A DNA stretch of 8,512 nt. Source: DATJFH01 sp035495815 (GTDB lineage: Bacteria; Acidobacteriota; Terriglobia; Bryobacterales; Bryobacteraceae). How positions within the stretch are numbered: the first letter of the stretch is position 1; each line of letters starts with the position of its first letter. Of this stretch, positions 6,113-8,512 are shown in pieces. A program made the position numbers and the translations under genes. The notes below the pieces were generated by a model. It saw only the letters and a program-made list of their open reading frames with translations. It made no database searches and was not told where the DNA came from. The stretch lies in the NCBI GenBank assembly GCA_035495815.1, contig DATJFH010000282.1:1-8512 (forward strand). The letters run 5' to 3'.

Positions 6113-7738
6113 TTAGTACTCCATCCCCTCGGGGCCGTGGCCGGAGGGAGCCGGGGCGGACTTCTTCTCGGGGATGTCGGCGATCATCGCTTCGGTCGTC
6201 AGCATCAACGAGGCAATGGACGCCGCGTTCTGCAGGGCCGTACGCGTGACCTTGGTGGGATCGATGACGCCGGCCTTCACCAGGTCCTCGTACTGATCGG
6301 TCGAGGCGTTGTAGCCGAAGTTCGAATCCGAATTCGTCCGGATCTTCTCGACGACGATCGCGCCCTCGGTGCCCGAGTTGAGCACGATCTGCCGCAGCGG
6401 CTCTTCGCAGGAGCGGCGCACGATGTCCACGCCGAACTGCTCGTCGCCGCCCACTTTCAGCTTGGCCAGCACGGCCGAAGCCCGCAGCAGAGCCACGCCG
6501 CCGCCGGGAACGATGCCTTCCTCGACAGCCGCGCGAGTCGCATGCAGGGCGTCCTCGACGCGCGCCTTCTTCTCCTTCATCTCGGTCTCGGTCGCGGCCC
6601 CGACTTTGATCACCGCCACGCCGCCGGCCAGCTTCGCCAGCCGCTCCTGCAGCTTCTCGCGGTCGTAATCGGAAGTCGTCTCGTCGATCTGCGCCCGGAG
6701 CTGCTTGATCCGGCCTTCGATGCTCTTCTGGGAACCGGCGCCGTCGATGATGGTGGTGTTGTCCTTATCCACCGTGACCCGCTTGGCGCGGCCCAGATCC
6801 TCCAGCCGGACGCCTTCCAGCTTGATGCCGGTCTCTTCCATGATGGCCTTGCCGCCGGTCAGGATCGAGATGTCTTCGAGCATCGCCTTGCGGCGGTCGC
6901 CGAAGCCCGGAGCCTTCACCGCGCAGGCGTTCAGCGTGCCGCGCAGCTTGTTGACCACCAATGTGGCCAGAGCCTCGCCTTCCACTTCCTCCGCGATCAC
7001 CAGCAGCGGCTTGCCGGAGCGGGCGATCTGCTCGAGCAGCGGCAGCAGGTCCTTCATGTTGCTGATCTTCTTTTCGTGGATCAGAATGTACGGATCTTCG
7101 AGGACGCACTCCATCCGCTCGGCGTCGCTGACGAAATAGGGGGAAAGGTAGCCGCGGTCGAACTGCATGCCGTCTACGGTCTGCAGCTCGGTCGTCATGG
7201 TCTTCGATTCCTCGACCGTGATCACGCCGTCCTTGCCCACTTTCTTCATCGCGTCGGCGATGATGTTGCCGATGGTGGAATCGCTGTTGGCCGAAATCGT
7301 GCCCACCTGAGCGATCATGTCGCCCGAAACCGGCTTGGACAGCTTCTTTACTTCTTCAACAGCCACCTCAACGGCCTTCTCGACGCCGCGCTTGATCGCC
7401 ATCGGGTTTGCCCCTGCAGCCACCGCTTTCACGCCTTCACGATAGATCGCCTGCGCCAGAATCGTGGCCGTCGTGGTGCCGTCGCCGGCGACGTCGGAGG
7501 TCTTCGACGCTACTTCACGAACCATCTGGGCGCCCATGTTCTCGAGCGGATCTTTCAGCTCGATCTCCTTGGCCACCGTCACCCCGTCCTTGGTGATGTT
7601 CGGTCCGCCGAATTTCTTCTCCAGTACGACGTTGCGGCCCTTGGGGCCGAGAGTTACTTTTACCGCGTCAGCCAGCTGGTTGACGCCGCGCAGAATCGCC
7701 TGCCGGGAATGCTCGCTGTAAATGATCTGTTTTGCCAT
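6113..7738 (-). CDS. groEL: Chaperonin GroEL (60 kDa), 541 aa
   Basis: This is the cytoplasmic chaperonin that forms double heptameric rings and folds proteins in an ATP-driven cycle with GroES. Near-universal blocks are present: DAVKVTLGPKGRNVVLEKKFG (24-44), AGDGTTTATILAQ with the ATP/Mg Asp at D86, QVGTISANSD, DGMQFDRGYLSPYFV in the apical-domain region, AVKAPGFGDRRKAMLEDI, TSDYDREKLQERLAKLAGG, and VEDALHATRAAVEEGIVPGGG with the catalytic Asp in VEDAL and the cpn60 signature. Length is normal (E. coli 548 aa). The C-terminal tail is unusual: it ends in PAPSGHGPEGMEY and lacks the GGM repeats of many GroELs. A Shine-Dalgarno (GAGAGGA, 7753-7747) precedes the ATG by about 8 nt. The gene follows groES after 35 nt and ends at a strong terminator. 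It is very probably the main housekeeping copy, though other copies cannot be excluded. Confidence 0.98.
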   Translation of the reverse strand: MAKQIIYSEHSRQAILRGVNQLADAVKVTLGPKGRNVVLEKKFGGPNITKDGVTVAKEIELKDPLENMGAQMVREVASKTSDVAGDGTTTATILAQAIYREGVKAVAAGANPMAIKRGVEKAVEVAVEEVKKLSKPVSGDMIAQVGTISANSDSTIGNIIADAMKKVGKDGVITVEESKTMTTELQTVDGMQFDRGYLSPYFVSDAERMECVLEDPYILIHEKKISNMKDLLPLLEQIARSGKPLLVIAEEVEGEALATLVVNKLRGTLNACAVKAPGFGDRRKAMLEDISILTGGKAIMEETGIKLEGVRLEDLGRAKRVTVDKDNTTIIDGAGSQKSIEGRIKQLRAQIDETTSDYDREKLQERLAKLAGGVAVIKVGAATETEMKEKKARVEDALHATRAAVEEGIVPGGGVALLRASAVLAKLKVGGDEQFGVDIVRRSCEEPLRQIVLNSGTEGAIVVEKIRTNSDSNFGYNASTDQYEDLVKAGVIDPTKVTRTALQNAASIASLMLTTEAMIADIPEKKSAPAPSGHGPEGMEY

Positions 7739-7773
7739 GGATGTTTTCCTCTCTTTTCAAACTTGGATCTGTT

Positions 7774-8091
7774 TTAGCTGGCCTTTTTGGCCGCTTTGGG
7801 GGCCGCATCCAGAACGCCGAGGACTTCGTCCTCACGCATGATGATGTACTCTTCGCCGTCCAGCTTGATCTCGCTGCCGGAGTACTTTCCGAACAGAATC
7901 CGGTCTCCCACTTTTACATCCAGCGGAACCAGCTTTCCGTCGTCCAGACGCTTGCCGTTTCCGACGGCCATGACTTCCCCTTCCTGGGGCTTCTCTTTCG
8001 CGGAGTCGGGGATGATGATTCCGCCTTTCACCGTTTCCTGCTCCTCGACCCGTTTGATGACAAGACGATCGTAGAGTGGTCTAAGCTTCAT
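7774..8091 (-). CDS. groES: Co-chaperonin GroES (10 kDa), 105 aa
   Basis: This is the heptameric lid that caps GroEL rings. The sequence covers the full family: MKLRPLYDRLVIKRVEEQETVKGG, the mobile loop with its hydrophobic GroEL-binding III tripeptide in GGIIIPDSAKEKPQEGEV, then GNGKRLDDGKLVPLDVKVGDRILFGKYSG and EIKLDGEEYIIMREDEVLGVL. The frame is open further upstream to 8160, but the ATG at 8091 fits the conserved N-terminus and has a strong AGAGGAG site 11 nt before it. Compared with the 97-residue E. coli protein there is an extra Ala/Lys-rich tail (DAAPKAAKKAS). It is first in the groESL operon and controlled by the promoter and CIRCE-like operator upstream. Confidence 0.98.
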   Translation of the reverse strand: MKLRPLYDRLVIKRVEEQETVKGGIIIPDSAKEKPQEGEVMAVGNGKRLDDGKLVPLDVKVGDRILFGKYSGSEIKLDGEEYIIMREDEVLGVLDAAPKAAKKAS

Positions 8092-8102
8092 GAGTTTTAC
8101 AG

Positions 8103-8109
8103 CTCCTCT
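8103..8109 (-). promoter_or_regulatory. Shine-Dalgarno AGAGGAG of groES
   Basis: AGAGGAG on the minus strand lies 11 nt before the ATG at 8091. It fixes this ATG as the groES start over the in-frame upstream possibilities as far as 8160. Confidence 0.8.
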
Positions 8110-8122
8110 AAGGTTGTTGATT

Positions 8123-8140
8123 GGGTTAAAATTCGAACCC
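8123..8140 (-). promoter_or_regulatory. Small hairpin in the groES leader
   Basis: GGGTT (8140-8136 on the minus strand) can pair with AACCC (8127-8123) around an 8-nt AT-rich loop in the leader, 13 nt before the Shine-Dalgarno. The 5-bp stem is weak. It may stabilise the leader or mean nothing. Confidence 0.2.
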
Positions 8141-8166
8141 GGGCATTGCACCGGATCCAAGCAACT

Positions 8167-8197
8167 ATTATTAGCACACTGGGGCGTCGAGTGACAA
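8167..8197 (-). promoter_or_regulatory. groESL promoter (vegetative sigma type)
   Basis: On the minus strand TTGTCA (8197-8192, 5 of 6 to TTGACA) and AATAAT (8172-8167, 5 of 6 to TATAAT) are 19 nt apart. The next frame of the -10 region, TAATAA with an 18-nt spacer, is also possible. The A/T-rich stretch just upstream (about 8198-8217) could act as an UP element. Transcription would start near 8160, giving a leader of about 70 nt before groES. The CIRCE-like operator covers the promoter. Confidence 0.6.
8171..8197. promoter_or_regulatory. Degenerate CIRCE operator (HrcA site) of groESL
   Basis: The arms TTAGCACAC (8171-8179) and GAGTGACAA (8189-8197) flank exactly 9 nt. Against the CIRCE consensus TTAGCACTC-N9-GAGTGCTAA this is 8 of 9 plus 7 of 9 matches. 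The element spans from the -35 box to the edge of the -10 box, where HrcA binding would block RNA polymerase. HrcA-mediated repression released by heat, with GroEL helping HrcA fold, is established in other bacteria; here it is inferred from the site. The right arm is the weaker half. Confidence 0.68.
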
Positions 8198-8262
8198 GAA
8201 AAAGTTTTAAGCGATTGATTAATAGAGACTTAAATTTTTGCGCCCAGGAGGACTCCGCCCAT

Positions 8263-8512
8263 TCACCCGTGGATCCCGGGAACCCGCTTTACGATCCCTC
8301 GGCTGTTTTCGCGTTCCTGCCCTTCCGTTCCAGGTCCGCCTGCGCGGCGCTCTTCGAGCTTCGCCTTTGTGCGCGGCTTCTTCACCGGGGGCCTGGCCCG
8401 GGAGGGAGCCACCCGTGGCGCTTCTCCCTTCATCTTGCGAAAATGCGGCGGCCAAGGCGCGTCGCCCAGGCCGGTGGCCTCGTCTTTCGACGCCAGTTCG
8501 AGCAATGGCTCC
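8263..8512 (-). CDS. C-terminal tail of a LigD-polymerase-like protein, 5' end outside window
   Basis: An open frame enters from the window edge and stops at TGA 8265-8263, giving 83 codons. The first ~40 visible residues (PLLELASKDEATGLGDAPWP, then PHFRKMKGEAPRVAPSRAR) recall the end of LigD polymerase-domain proteins (primase-like polymerases of bacterial end joining), where a tail of the type D-x-P-x-P-P ... K-x-x-G-E-P-x-R-V-Q-P-S-R is common. Here Ala replaces Gln in V-Q-P-S-R. The remaining ~43 residues are a basic, Lys/Arg/Pro/Gly-rich extension of low complexity without a recognisable domain. An internal TTG at 8505 and ATG at 8433 are unlikely starts, since the similarity begins upstream of them. 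It is separated from groES by 171 nt holding the groESL promoter, so it is probably a separate transcription unit. The family call is from memory of motifs and is moderate. Confidence 0.55.
   Translation of the reverse strand, partial: EPLLELASKDEATGLGDAPWPPHFRKMKGEAPRVAPSRARPPVKKPRTKAKLEERRAGGPGTEGQERENSRGIVKRVPGIHG

Noticed and set aside
6137..7777. A 546-codon open frame on the plus strand, antisense to groEL
   Set aside because: It lies opposite strongly conserved groEL codons, and its composition (Leu/Asp/Gly/His/Arg-rich, no domain) is that of a reverse-complement artefact in high-GC DNA.
8123..8145. GGTTCGAAT on the minus strand resembling a tRNA T-loop
   Set aside because: The flanks cannot form a T-stem, and no anticodon arm or acceptor stem is present.
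8092..8160. N-terminal extension of GroES to 8160
   Set aside because: GroES proteins begin at M-K-L-R-P-L-type sequences, and AGAGGAG is correctly placed for 8091. The extension is the mRNA leader.
8176..8199. Heat-shock sigma-32 promoter reading (CTTGTCA ... CCCCAGT)
   Set aside because: The boxes are only about 7 nt apart, against 11-16 nt in the consensus. The vegetative promoter plus CIRCE explains the region better.
8206..8234. TTTAAG / CTTAAA inverted repeat downstream of the LigD-like gene
   Set aside because: It is a 6-bp AT-only stem with a 17-nt loop, too weak to call a terminator.
8247..8256. GGAGGACTCC self-complementary decamer after the LigD-like stop codon
   Set aside because: It has 4-bp arms with almost no loop and no T-run directly after, so it is not a terminator.

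Overview
The window looks like a chromosomal segment of a GC-rich member of the Acidobacteriota, possibly the Solibacter/Bryobacter group. The strongest pointer is a PadR-type regulator translationally coupled to a duplicated permease without an ATPase. This pair is the signature of the 'acidobacterial duplicated orphan permease' (ADOP) family. Tat-exported sulfatases, a HrcA/CIRCE-type groESL promoter and a LigD-polymerase-like gene tail fit that assignment, but none of them proves it. Every gene I can support lies on the minus strand, so the text below runs from high to low coordinates, in the direction of transcription.

Region 8512-8263 is the C-terminal tail of a protein cut by the window edge. 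It resembles the end of LigD-type polymerase-domain proteins (bacterial end joining). Region 8262-8092 is the groESL control region: a promoter with a degenerate CIRCE operator lying across it, a leader of about 70 nt, and a good Shine-Dalgarno site. groES (8091-7774) and groEL (7738-6113) form a classic bicistron closed by a strong intrinsic terminator (6082-6053).

Region 6052-5898 holds a candidate promoter and an overlapping near-palindrome just before the padR start. The padR-like gene (5897-5562) overlaps the ADOP permease (5565-2824) by 4 nt. The pair probably works as a membrane or envelope module whose expression answers to the PadR repressor; its substrate is unknown.

After a 229-bp gap carrying an inverted repeat and a candidate promoter, two tandem Tat-signal sulfatases follow 44 nt apart (2594-789, and 744 to the window edge). 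They are from different subfamilies: one has the textbook C-x-P-T-R and G-K-W-H-L-G motifs, and the other has C-S-A-S-R with the second motif replaced. Both look exported and presumably act on sulfated glycans or other sulfate esters, but the sequence does not reveal the substrate.

I see no mobile elements, CRISPR arrays, tRNA or rRNA genes. Nothing here is a clearly new system. The most useful leads are the nearly leaderless promoters, the candidate PadR operator, the degenerate CIRCE and the atypical first sulfatase.
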